A stretch of 6,367 nucleotides of DNA from Bacteroidales bacterium UBA1035 (GTDB lineage: Bacteria > Bacteroidota > Bacteroidia > Bacteroidales > Dysgonomonadaceae), in assembly GCA_002316835.1 (NCBI GenBank), contig DCEG01000002.1:1-6367 (forward strand), in the 5' to 3' direction. The stretch's first letter is position 1. Each line of letters begins with the position of its first letter. Below the pieces are notes generated by a model. It did not search any database, was not told where the DNA came from, and worked only from the letters and a program-made list of their open reading frames with translations. The position numbers and the translations under genes were made by a program. Positions 1 to 5,597 of the stretch are shown here, piece after piece.

Positions 1-67
1 AAAATTAACGCAACGCTACTATAATAGCATCTTTTGGCGCAGGGAAACTAATTTTAACCATAACTAT

Positions 68-89
68 TATTTTTGCACATCTTCATGTG
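68..89 (+). promoter_or_regulatory. Promoter-like -7 element with hairpin at the expected start site
   Basis: TATTTTTG at 68-75 matches the Bacteroidota -7 consensus TAnnTTTG, and the 11 bases TATTTTTGCAC are identical to those ahead of valS. A small inverted repeat, CACAT (76-80) and ATGTG (85-89) with a CTTC loop, lies where transcription would start. No TTTG -33 box is seen at the usual spacing, and no gene follows for more than 300 bases, so function is doubtful. Confidence 0.2.
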
Positions 90-270
90 TAATATCATAC
101 AATGAAAGTCATAGCCGCTACATCAATCTTATTAATCTAAAATAATTACAACATACTAAAAAAATACTAATTCTCAAGGACTCACTTACATCTAATTATT
201 CAAATGCCATTACATGGAGTTTTATATATTTTGTTTTAACTTGGGGTATTGTTATTAATGGTTGTTTAGA

Positions 271-301
271 AATTTGTATCCAACAAATTATATTTAAATA
301 T
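271..301. repeat. AT-rich inverted repeat plus adjoining 12-bp palindrome
   Basis: AATTTGT at 271-277 and ACAAATT at 283-289 form a perfect 7-bp inverted repeat around ATCCA. Directly next to it, 290-301 is the perfect palindrome ATATTTAAATAT. They could be an operator or a weak hairpin upstream of the regulator gene, but in DNA this AT-rich such symmetry can arise by chance. Confidence 0.35.
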
Positions 302-388
302 TTCTTCAAAAATATAAATCTTAGATAAGATGATAATTAATAAAATTGACTTTTCAACTACAAAAAATGATTTTAATTATTTATCCTG

Positions 389-396
389 TATCTTTG
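389..396 (+). promoter_or_regulatory. Putative -7 promoter element of the AraC-family gene
   Basis: TATCTTTG fits TAnnTTTG, the -7 consensus for the primary sigma factor of Bacteroidota. It lies 24 bases ahead of the ATG at 421, which would give a leader of roughly 15-20 bases. No good TTTG -33 box is present at the expected 19-21 base spacing, so the promoter may be weak or activator-dependent. Confidence 0.4.
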
Positions 397-420
397 TAAT
401 ACTTATTCAAAATAAATGAT

Positions 421-759
421 ATGATATTGGCCCATAATTCAACGTCTCTAAAGTATTTACTGGAAAGCAGCCGTGACCTTCAATGGGGATTAACAATAAG
501 TGCAGCTGGTAATCTTCTTATCGAACCAAATACGTCTTATCCTAATTGGAGTCTTCATCCGAATAAATATCTCTTTTTACAAGAAAAAGGTCGGATATTG
601 GATGAATACCAGTTAATTTATATTTCCCAAGGTAAAGGGTATTTTGTTTCTAAAAACTATAAGAAAACCGAAATTCATGCAGGTAACCTTTTTATATTAT
701 TTCCTGGTGAGTGGCATAGTTTCGGTCCGGAAAGAAAATCTGGCTGGCATGAACATTAG
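421..759 (+). CDS. N-terminal sensor fragment of the interrupted AraC-family regulator
   Basis: This is the 112-aa product expected if translation ends at the TAG. It covers most of the cupin-like effector-binding domain and lacks any DNA-binding part. It begins with a stretch typical of Bacteroidota AraC proteins (WGLTISAAGNLLIEPN near residues 22-37). It stops one residue before the conserved IGF.G segment, so the sensor fold is probably incomplete. It is listed because an automatic annotation would call it as a gene; I regard it as part of the pseudogene. Confidence 0.45.
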   Translation: MILAHNSTSLKYLLESSRDLQWGLTISAAGNLLIEPNTSYPNWSLHPNKYLFLQEKGRILDEYQLIYISQGKGYFVSKNYKKTEIHAGNLFILFPGEWHSFGPERKSGWHEH

Positions 760-915
760 ATTGGATTTAAGGGTTTAAATATCGATCAACGATGTGAAAA
801 TGGTTTTTTTGACAAATCAACTCCGGTTTTTAACATAGGGTATAACAGTGAAGTTATCACACTCTATGATAACGCTATAAAAACTGCCCAAGAACAAAAG
901 GCTGGATACCAACAA

Positions 916-1326
916 ATGCTTGCAGGTATTGTCAATTATTTGCTTGGGCTTATATATTTCTTAGACAGACAATCTTTATTCGATGAATTAAAGATCGCAT
1001 CTCGGATGGATCAGGCTAAGTTAATCATGTCAAACAATTTCCACTTGAATATTTCGTCTTATGAAATTGCGGAAAGTTTGTGTATGAGTTATTCTTATTT
1101 CAGAAAATTATTTAAAGAATACACGGGATATACTCCTAAACGTTATCTAACGGGATTGAAAATTGAAAAAAGTAAGGAATTGCTTACGACTACCAGTTTG
1201 TATTTGAAAGAAATTTCCCTTGCTGTAGGCATTGAAAATGTAGAGCATTTTTGTAATCTATTCAAGAAAAATGTAAAAATCACCCCTACAGCATATCGGA
1301 ATAAAACCCAGGGAAAATTTAAATGA
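916..1326 (+). CDS. C-terminal AraC-type DNA-binding fragment of the same regulator
   Basis: A 136-aa frame beginning at an internal ATG, in phase with the upstream fragment. It contains the end of the linker and the complete AraC/XylS two-HTH domain (about residues 32-128 of this fragment). Nothing at 916 looks like a real start: the 156 bases after the TAG are a continuous in-frame part of the same coding sequence. If translation did reinitiate here it would make a DNA-binding domain without its sensor, comparable to short AraC proteins such as SoxS or MarA. That is speculation. Confidence 0.4.
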   Translation: MLAGIVNYLLGLIYFLDRQSLFDELKIASRMDQAKLIMSNNFHLNISSYEIAESLCMSYSYFRKLFKEYTGYTPKRYLTGLKIEKSKELLTTTSLYLKEISLAVGIENVEHFCNLFKKNVKITPTAYRNKTQGKFK

Positions 1327-1368
1327 AGCAAATAATATAACTTGCTTATCATTTATTACATTTTTTTT
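1326..1368 (+). terminator. Weak possible terminator after the AraC-family gene
   Basis: AAGCAA (1326-1331) can pair with TTGCTT (1342-1347) around a 10-base loop just past the TGA. A run of eight T lies at 1361-1368, but 13 bases separate it from the stem, so this is not a standard intrinsic terminator. Confidence 0.2.
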
Positions 1369-1373
1369 CTAGA

Positions 1374-1401
1374 ATGAGAAAGTTAAAATTATATTTCTCA
1401 T
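1374..1401. repeat. Perfect 8-bp inverted repeat
   Basis: ATGAGAAA at 1374-1381 is the reverse complement of TTTCTCAT at 1394-1401, separated by 12 AT-rich bases. There is no T tract directly after it on either strand, so it is not an obvious terminator. It may be a protein-binding site or chance. Confidence 0.35.
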
Positions 1402-1584
1402 CGTATAAAATCACAATAATTATCAACAAAAAATTCAAAATTTATATGCTTTATAGGCAGAAGACATGACTGAGATGATCTGGCAACTTTATTTATTGAA
1501 AGAATATAGAATAAATGATTTGTGTTCGGCATAAAAACCTATAATTGATTGTTAAGAATAAAAAAATAGAGTGTTTTTGTATTA

Positions 1585-1606
1585 CAAAGTTGAAACAAAG
1601 TTGAAA
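1585..1606. repeat. 11-bp perfect tandem direct repeat
   Basis: CAAAGTTGAAA occurs twice back to back (1585-1595 and 1596-1606). The 11-bp period is close to one helical turn, as in paired binding sites of a DNA-binding protein, but it could equally be replication slippage. No function can be assigned. Confidence 0.6.
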
Positions 1607-1744
1607 GAGAAAGTAAATTGTAGTAATGTAATATCTGTGCAATCAGAGTACTTGTAAGCTCCTTAACTTTCAATTCGCTGATAATAGGAGTTATATTTTA
1701 ATGTGTAAAAACCCCTCCAGAGTCACAACAATACCAAACCAAAC

Positions 1745-1775
1745 AAAAAGGATTTCACCACGAAATCCTTTTTTT
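1745..1775 (+). terminator. Strong intrinsic terminator upstream of valS
   Basis: The stem AAAAAGGATTTC (1745-1756) pairs perfectly with GAAATCCTTTTT (1762-1773) around the 5-base loop ACCAC (1757-1761), and T continues to 1775. It would stop rightward transcripts entering from the AT-rich region. The nearest upstream rightward gene is the AraC-family pseudogene, which ends over 400 bases away. The T tract adjoins the valS -7 element. Because of the A tract on the left side it could also act leftward, although no leftward gene needs it. Confidence 0.8.
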
Positions 1776-1784
1776 GTATTTTTG
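1753..1784 (+). promoter_or_regulatory. Putative valS promoter
   Basis: TATTTTTG at 1777-1784 matches the Bacteroidota -7 consensus TAnnTTTG. TTTC at 1753-1756 is a one-mismatch -33 box (TTTG) at a 20-base spacing, within the usual 19-21. Transcription would start near 1791, leaving a leader of about 14 bases to the ATG at 1805, which leaves no room for a leader regulator such as a T-box. The -33 box lies inside the terminator stem. Confidence 0.6.
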
Positions 1785-1804
1785 CACTTTAATTTAAAAG
1801 AATA

Positions 1805-4429
1805 ATGGAAATTTCAAGCAAGTATAACCCTGCAGAGGTAGAAGACAAGTGGTATAAATACTGGATGGAGAACAAATTGTTCCACTCCGAACCCGATGAG
1901 CATGAGCCGTATACAGTTGTAATTCCACCACCAAACGTTACCGGAATCCTACATATGGGACACATGCTCAACAATACCATTCAGGATATATTGGTGCGTC
2001 GCGCACGAATGCAGGGGAAAAATGCTTGCTGGGTTCCCGGAACCGACCACGCATCCATTGCCACCGAAGCCAAAGTGGTTGGCAAACTTGCTTCCGAAGG
2101 AATAAAAAAGTCCGATCTTTCGCGTGAAGAGTTTCTATCTCATGCTTGGGACTGGACACACAAACATGGCGGGATGATTTTGGAGCAGTTAAAGAAATTG
2201 GGCGCATCATGCGACTGGGACAGAACATGCTTTACCATGGACGAGATCCGCTCAAAAAGCGTGCTCAAAGTATTTGTAGATTTATACGAAAAAGGACTTA
2301 TTTATCGTGGTGTGCGCATGGTAAACTGGGATCCGCAGGCACTCACAGCATTATCCGACGAGGAAGTGGTGCACAAGGAAGTGAACGGAAAGCTTTATTA
2401 CCTACGGTACAAGATAGAAGGCGAAGGCGCCTATGCCATCGTTGCTACCACTCGCCCCGAAACCATTATGGGCGACACGGCAATGTGTATCCACCCCGAT
2501 AATCCTAAAACGGCGCACTTGAAGGGCAAGAAAGTAATCGTTCCGCTCATCAATCGAGTAATCCCCGTTATCGAAGACGAATACGTGGATATGGAGTTTG
2601 GAACAGGATGCCTGAAAGTAACTCCTGCTCACGATGTTAACGACTACGTTTTGGGTGAAAAGTATAATCTCCCGTCCATCGATATATTTAACGATAACGG
2701 CACTTTAAACGAGCACGGCGCAATGTATGCCGGAATGGACAGATTTGATGCCCGAAAGAAGATTGAAATCGACCTTGATAGCGCAGGACTTATCGAAAAG
2801 ACAGAACCTTACACCAACAAAGTAGGTTTTTCGGAACGAACCAACGTTGCTATCGAGCCCAAACTTTCGATGCAATGGTTTTTGAAAATGGAAGACATCG
2901 CCAAACCCGCTCTCGATGCAGTTGAGAATGACACCATTAAATTCCATCCCGCGAAATACAAAAACACGTATCGCCACTGGATGGAAAATATCAAAGATTG
3001 GTGCATCAGCCGACAGTTGTGGTGGGGGCATCAGATTCCGGCGTATTATCTTCCCAAAGGCGGATTTGTAGTGGGTGAAACCAAAGAAAAAGCCTTCGAA
3101 AAGGCACAAAAAATAGCGGATTATCCCATTTCTATAGATGATTTACGTCAAGACGAAGATTGTCTCGATACGTGGTTTTCATCGTGGTTGTGGCCTATTT
3201 CCGTTTTCGACGGCATCAATCGTCCCGATAATCAGGATATCAACTACTATTATCCTACAAACGATTTAGTTACCGGCCCCGATATTATTTTCTTCTGGGT
3301 CGCCCGAATGATTATGTCGGGCTATGAATATCGCAATGCGCCCTGTTTCAACAACGTGTATTTCACGGGAATCGTTCGCGATATTCAGGGTAGAAAAATG
3401 TCGAAACAACTGGGTAACTCGCCCGACCCCATCGAACTGATGGAAAAACACGGCGCCGATGGCGTGCGGATGGGTATGCTGCTGGCTTCCTCGGCAGGAA
3501 ACGATTTGCTTTTCGATGAATCGCTCTGCGAACAAGGCCGGAACTTCAACAACAAGATTTGGAATGCTTTCCGATTAGTGAAAGGCTGGGACGTGAGTGA
3601 CAAGATTGAACAACCCGAAACAGCGAAAATCGCCATCGAGTGGTTTGAAAATGTAATGTTGAAAACCATTGCCGAAATGGACGATTTATTCTCAAAATAC
3701 CGCCTGTCGGAAGCTTTGATGACGGTTTACAAACTGTTTTGGGACGAGTTCTCGTCGTGGTATCTCGAACTGGTGAAACCGGCTTATCAACAACCTATCG
3801 ATAAGGCTACTTATGAAGCCACTCTTGCGTTCTTCGATAGTCTACTACGTTTGCTTCACCCATTTATGCCATTCATCACCGAAGAGCTTTGGCAAGCGTT
3901 GGTTCAGCGTGAACCGGGTGAAAGCATTATGGTTTCTGCACTTCCGAAAGCCGGAAAAGTGGATGAAAAACTGATTGCAGACTTCGAAACCACCAAGCAA
4001 ATTATCGCCGGTGTGCGCACCATTCGTTTGCAAAAAAATATCCCCAACAAAGATGAATTACTGTTGCAGGTAATCGGAAACCACGATAACCGGTTTGACC
4101 CGGCAATTGTGAAAATGGCAAACCTGACGTCCATCGAAAGTGTATCGGAAAAAGTTGGCGGCGCCATGGGTTTTTTGGTAGGAACAACTGAATTTGCCGT
4201 TCCGATGAGCGATAAGATAGATGTGGAAGCCGAACTGAAAAAACTAGAAACCGAACTCGTTTACGAAGAAGGATTTTTGCAGTCGGTACTCAAAAAACTG
4301 AGTAATGAACGATTTGTGCAAAACGCGAAACCCGAAATTGTAGAAAACGAGCGCAAAAAACAAGCCGATGCCGAAAATAGAATTGCGATGTTGAAGGAGA
4401 ATATTAAGGCGCTATCCGCACAACAGTGA
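1805..4429 (+). CDS. valS: Valine--tRNA ligase (valyl-tRNA synthetase)
   Basis: Cytoplasmic class Ia aminoacyl-tRNA synthetase that charges tRNA-Val with valine using ATP and hydrolyses mischarged Thr-tRNA-Val. The 874-aa length is normal for the family and the gene looks intact. Visible landmarks: class I signature PPPNVTGILHMGH with HMGH at 50-53; CP1 editing domain from about 200 to 340, with ATTRPET at 214-220 and the PAHD.ND segment around H276-D277; DWCISRQLWWGHQIPAY from 398; second signature GRKMSKQLGNSPDP with KMSKQ at 531-535; an alpha-helical anticodon-binding domain from about 640 to 790; and a charged coiled-coil tail from about 810 to the end, typical of ValRS and binding the tRNA elbow. 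KMSKQ in place of KMSKS is, to my knowledge, usual in Bacteroidota. The start at 1805 is placed 10-15 residues before the conserved KWYKYW region, as in homologues. A promoter and terminator lie directly upstream, and a kinase gene follows 21 bases after the stop. Confidence 0.98.
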   Translation: MEISSKYNPAEVEDKWYKYWMENKLFHSEPDEHEPYTVVIPPPNVTGILHMGHMLNNTIQDILVRRARMQGKNACWVPGTDHASIATEAKVVGKLASEGIKKSDLSREEFLSHAWDWTHKHGGMILEQLKKLGASCDWDRTCFTMDEIRSKSVLKVFVDLYEKGLIYRGVRMVNWDPQALTALSDEEVVHKEVNGKLYYLRYKIEGEGAYAIVATTRPETIMGDTAMCIHPDNPKTAHLKGKKVIVPLINRVIPVIEDEYVDMEFGTGCLKVTPAHDVNDYVLGEKYNLPSIDIFNDNGTLNEHGAMYAGMDRFDARKKIEIDLDSAGLIEKTEPYTNKVGFSERTNVAIEPKLSMQWFLKMEDIAKPALDAVENDTIKFHPAKYKNTYRHWMENIKDWCISRQLWWGHQIPAYYLPKGGFVVGETKEKAFEKAQKIADYPISIDDLRQDEDCLDTWFSSWLWPISVFDGINRPDNQDINYYYPTNDLVTGPDIIFFWVARMIMSGYEYRNAPCFNNVYFTGIVRDIQGRKMSKQLGNSPDPIELMEKHGADGVRMGMLLASSAGNDLLFDESLCEQGRNFNNKIWNAFRLVKGWDVSDKIEQPETAKIAIEWFENVMLKTIAEMDDLFSKYRLSEALMTVYKLFWDEFSSWYLELVKPAYQQPIDKATYEATLAFFDSLLRLLHPFMPFITEELWQALVQREPGESIMVSALPKAGKVDEKLIADFETTKQIIAGVRTIRLQKNIPNKDELLLQVIGNHDNRFDPAIVKMANLTSIESVSEKVGGAMGFLVGTTEFAVPMSDKIDVEAELKKLETELVYEEGFLQSVLKKLSNERFVQNAKPEIVENERKKQADAENRIAMLKENIKALSAQQ

Positions 4430-4450
4430 TAAACCATCGGATGGGAATAA

Positions 4451-5308
4451 ATGCAAAAACTCATTTCATATATCTCTACTCAAATCGATGAAAAGATATC
4501 CTCATTCCGTTCCGTTTCCGGCGGTGATATCTCTTCGGCATATCTTCTTGAAACCAAAACGCGAAAGTTTTTCCTGAAAGTTAATTCAAAATCGTTTGCA
4601 TTAACCATGTTCCACGCGGAGCAGAAAGGCTTGCAAGCCATTGAAGAAACACAAACCATTGCCGTTCCTCACGTTCATCTGGTAGATTCGGTTGAAAATA
4701 AATCGTTTTTGCTGATGGATTTTGTGGAAAGCAAACGCCCCGATACATCCGATTTTCAACTACTGGGAGAGCAATTGGCAAAACTGCATCAATGTACTCA
4801 ACCGGATTTCGGATTTCTGAACGATAACTTCATCGGCAGCCTGTCTCAATCCAATATGCCACATAACAATTGGGCAGAGTTTTATTGGCGTGAGCGTATC
4901 CTTCCACAACTTCAACTCGCACACAAAAGTCGCTTGCTTTCTTCATCTGAAATCCCAACTGAAGAAAAAGCCGTTGAAGTGTTCAACAAAATCTTCGGAA
5001 ACGTAATGCCATCCCTCGTTCACGGCGATTTGTGGGGTGGAAATTACCTCATTGCCACCGACGGCACTCCTTATCTTATCGACCCTGCCGCATACTACGG
5101 CCATTCGATGGTGGACATCGCCATGAGTAAGCTTTTCGGCGGTTTCGGCCAATCGTTTTACGATGCCTATCACGAAATTATCCCAAAGACGGAAAATTAT
5201 TCCCAACAAATCGAACTTTACCAGTTGTATTATCTGCTTGTGCATCTGAATTTATTCGGAGGCGGATATTATTCCGGCGTTTCGTCCATATTAAGAAGAT
5301 ATTTCTAA
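4451..5308 (+). CDS. Fructosamine/ketosamine-3-kinase family protein
   Basis: Cytoplasmic small-molecule kinase of the fructosamine-3-kinase family (E. coli YniA is a bacterial member), with an aminoglycoside-phosphotransferase-like fold. Characterised members phosphorylate ketosamines such as ribulosamines and fructosamines on glycated proteins or amines, leading to their breakdown and so to repair. The 285 aa match the usual length. Motifs visible: nucleotide-loop GGDIS at 24-28, likely ATP-binding K43 in FFLKVN, a catalytic HGDLWGGN at 191-198 (D193 base, N198 metal), and IDPAAYYGHSMVDIAM with metal-binding D211. The C-terminus GGGYYSGVSSILRRYF fits the family's usual end. The gene lies 21 bases after valS on the same strand with no terminator between them, so co-transcription is likely. 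The spacer after it carries inverted repeats that may end the transcript. The exact substrate in this organism is not known. Confidence 0.93.
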   Translation: MQKLISYISTQIDEKISSFRSVSGGDISSAYLLETKTRKFFLKVNSKSFALTMFHAEQKGLQAIEETQTIAVPHVHLVDSVENKSFLLMDFVESKRPDTSDFQLLGEQLAKLHQCTQPDFGFLNDNFIGSLSQSNMPHNNWAEFYWRERILPQLQLAHKSRLLSSSEIPTEEKAVEVFNKIFGNVMPSLVHGDLWGGNYLIATDGTPYLIDPAAYYGHSMVDIAMSKLFGGFGQSFYDAYHEIIPKTENYSQQIELYQLYYLLVHLNLFGGGYYSGVSSILRRYF

Positions 5309-5325
5309 CCTTATATAGGCGATTT

Positions 5326-5519
5326 TATTGCCGCTAATTAATTATCGGCAATAGATAAGGATGGGATTATGCTCCTACACCATTTTATGCAATAGATTAG
5401 TTTCGGATTATGCCGACAAATAATTGTCGGTAGTAGCAAATACTCGGAATATGCCGATATTGTATTTCCGGCAATATCTTTTAATTTGATAGTGCGCACA
5501 GAATACTACCGGCAATAAT
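5326..5519. repeat. Intergenic cluster of related CGGCAATA-type inverted repeats
   Basis: The spacer after the kinase gene holds several copies, in both orientations, of a motif close to TATTGCCGG. Pairs seen: TATTGCCG (5326-5333) with CGGCAATA (5346-5353); CCGACAA (5413-5419) with TTGTCGG (5424-5430), a tight hairpin with a 4-base loop; TGCCG (5452-5456) with CGGCA (5469-5473); and a further CCGGCAATA at 5509-5517, identical to the copy at 5468-5476. CGGTAGTA at 5428-5435 is the exact reverse complement of TACTACCG at 5504-5511. The phrases GGATTATGCCGA (5405-5416) and GGAATATGCCGA (5446-5457) form a direct repeat. This could be a REP-like or small non-autonomous mobile repeat, mRNA-stabilising hairpins, or a multi-site operator for the downstream gene. 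Confidence 0.65.
5456..5486 (+). terminator. Possible terminator of the valS-kinase transcript
   Basis: GATATTG (5456-5462) and CAATATC (5472-5478) are perfect reverse complements around a 9-base loop, followed by TTTTAATTT. The stem is AT-rich and it competes with the alternative TGCCG/CGGCA pairing in the same place, so this is only a candidate, some 150 bases past the kinase stop. Confidence 0.3.
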
Positions 5520-5556
5520 ATTCTCTTTTTGTTACCTGTCTTTCAACAAAATTGTA

Positions 5557-5564
5557 TATTTTTG
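5557..5564 (+). promoter_or_regulatory. Putative -7 promoter element of the AraC-like gene
   Basis: TATTTTTG fits the Bacteroidota TAnnTTTG consensus and equals the valS element. The nearest upstream TTTG (5528-5531) is 25 bases away, a little too far for a normal -33 box. Transcription would start near 5571, giving a leader of roughly 25 bases to the ATG at 5598. A 3-codon ORF at 5570-5581 falls at the expected start point and is probably not in the mRNA. Confidence 0.5.
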
Positions 5565-5597
5565 CAACAATGAGGAACTAAATCTTAACAAATTACT

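Larger units (their letters stand above)
1..420. other. AT-rich gene-less stretch left of the AraC-family pseudogene
   Basis: No credible gene is visible on either strand. The sequence is strongly AT-rich; for example only 10 of the 60 bases at 301-360 are G or C. It holds a promoter-like TATTTTTG at 68-75 followed by a short hairpin (76-89), an inverted repeat at 271-289, a perfect 12-bp palindrome at 290-301, and a promoter-like TATCTTTG at 389-396 ahead of the regulator. An open frame at 146-328 has no ATG and is not called. The composition differs from valS and its downstream genes, which suggests acquired or decaying DNA; that is inference. Confidence 0.6.
421..1326 (+). pseudogene. AraC-family transcriptional regulator, interrupted by an in-frame TAG
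   Basis: One continuous frame of 302 codons, stopped only by TAG at 757-759 (codon 113) and ended by TGA at 1324-1326. If codon 113 were Trp, the product would be a 301-aa regulator, the normal size for the family. Codons 1-165 form a cupin-type sensor region (EYQLIYISQGKGYF near 62-75, FPGEWH at 94-99). The family motif 'GW.E.WIGF.G' reads here as GWHEH-stop-IGFKG, so the stop replaces the conserved Trp. Codons 197-293 are the two-HTH DNA-binding domain: first HTH around ISSYEIAESLCMSYSYFRKLF, second around EISLAVGIENVEHFCNLFKK, ending TPTAYR. The frame stays open and well conserved after the stop, implying a recent nonsense change (TGG to TAG) or a sequencing error. The 421 ATG is the first after an in-frame TAA at 397-399. 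Natural ligand and target genes are unknown. It stands alone between two AT-rich gene-less stretches. Confidence 0.85.
1327..1744. other. AT-rich gene-less stretch between the regulator and the valS terminator/promoter
   Basis: No gene is supported here on either strand. Small structures present are AAGCAA/TTGCTT (1326-1331 and 1342-1347) followed by a run of T at 1361-1368, a perfect 8-bp inverted repeat ATGAGAAA/TTTCTCAT (1374-1381 and 1394-1401), and an 11-bp tandem repeat at 1585-1606. A short ORF at 1466-1534 (22 aa) has no support. The GC-richer run CCCCTCCAGAGTCAC at 1712-1725 marks the edge of the AT-rich patch. Confidence 0.55.

Noticed and set aside
146..328. Open frame of about 60 codons with a hydrophobic middle (SFIYFVLTWGIVINGCLEIC)
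   Set aside because: It has no ATG start and no recognised family, and hydrophobic-looking translations are expected from AT-rich DNA. It could be a remnant of a membrane protein, but this cannot be supported.
1466..1534. Short ORF of 22 aa (MTEMIWQLYLLKEYRINDLCSA)
   Set aside because: No promoter, no start signal and no recognised similarity; ORFs of this length are frequent by chance.
1710..1732. CCCCTCCAGAGTCAC considered as a tRNA 3' end left by an integrated element
   Set aside because: No T-arm (GGTTCGA-type) sequence precedes it and no matching acceptor 5' side was found upstream.
2146..2502. 118-aa ORF in a second forward frame inside valS
   Set aside because: It lies wholly within the well-conserved valS frame and is rich in Arg/Gly as expected from an out-of-phase shadow.
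2705..3109. 134-aa minus-strand ORF opposite valS, and other antisense ORFs
   Set aside because: All overlap clearly real genes on the plus strand, and none shows a known motif or own promoter.
3395..3409. KMSKQ instead of KMSKS in valS considered as an active-site defect
   Set aside because: The essential lysines are kept, and this variant is, as far as I know, usual for ValRS of Bacteroidota.
1326..4429. T-box or other amino-acid-responsive leader upstream of valS
   Set aside because: The promoter predicted at 1777-1784 leaves only about 14 bases of leader, and no T-box-like sequence is seen upstream.
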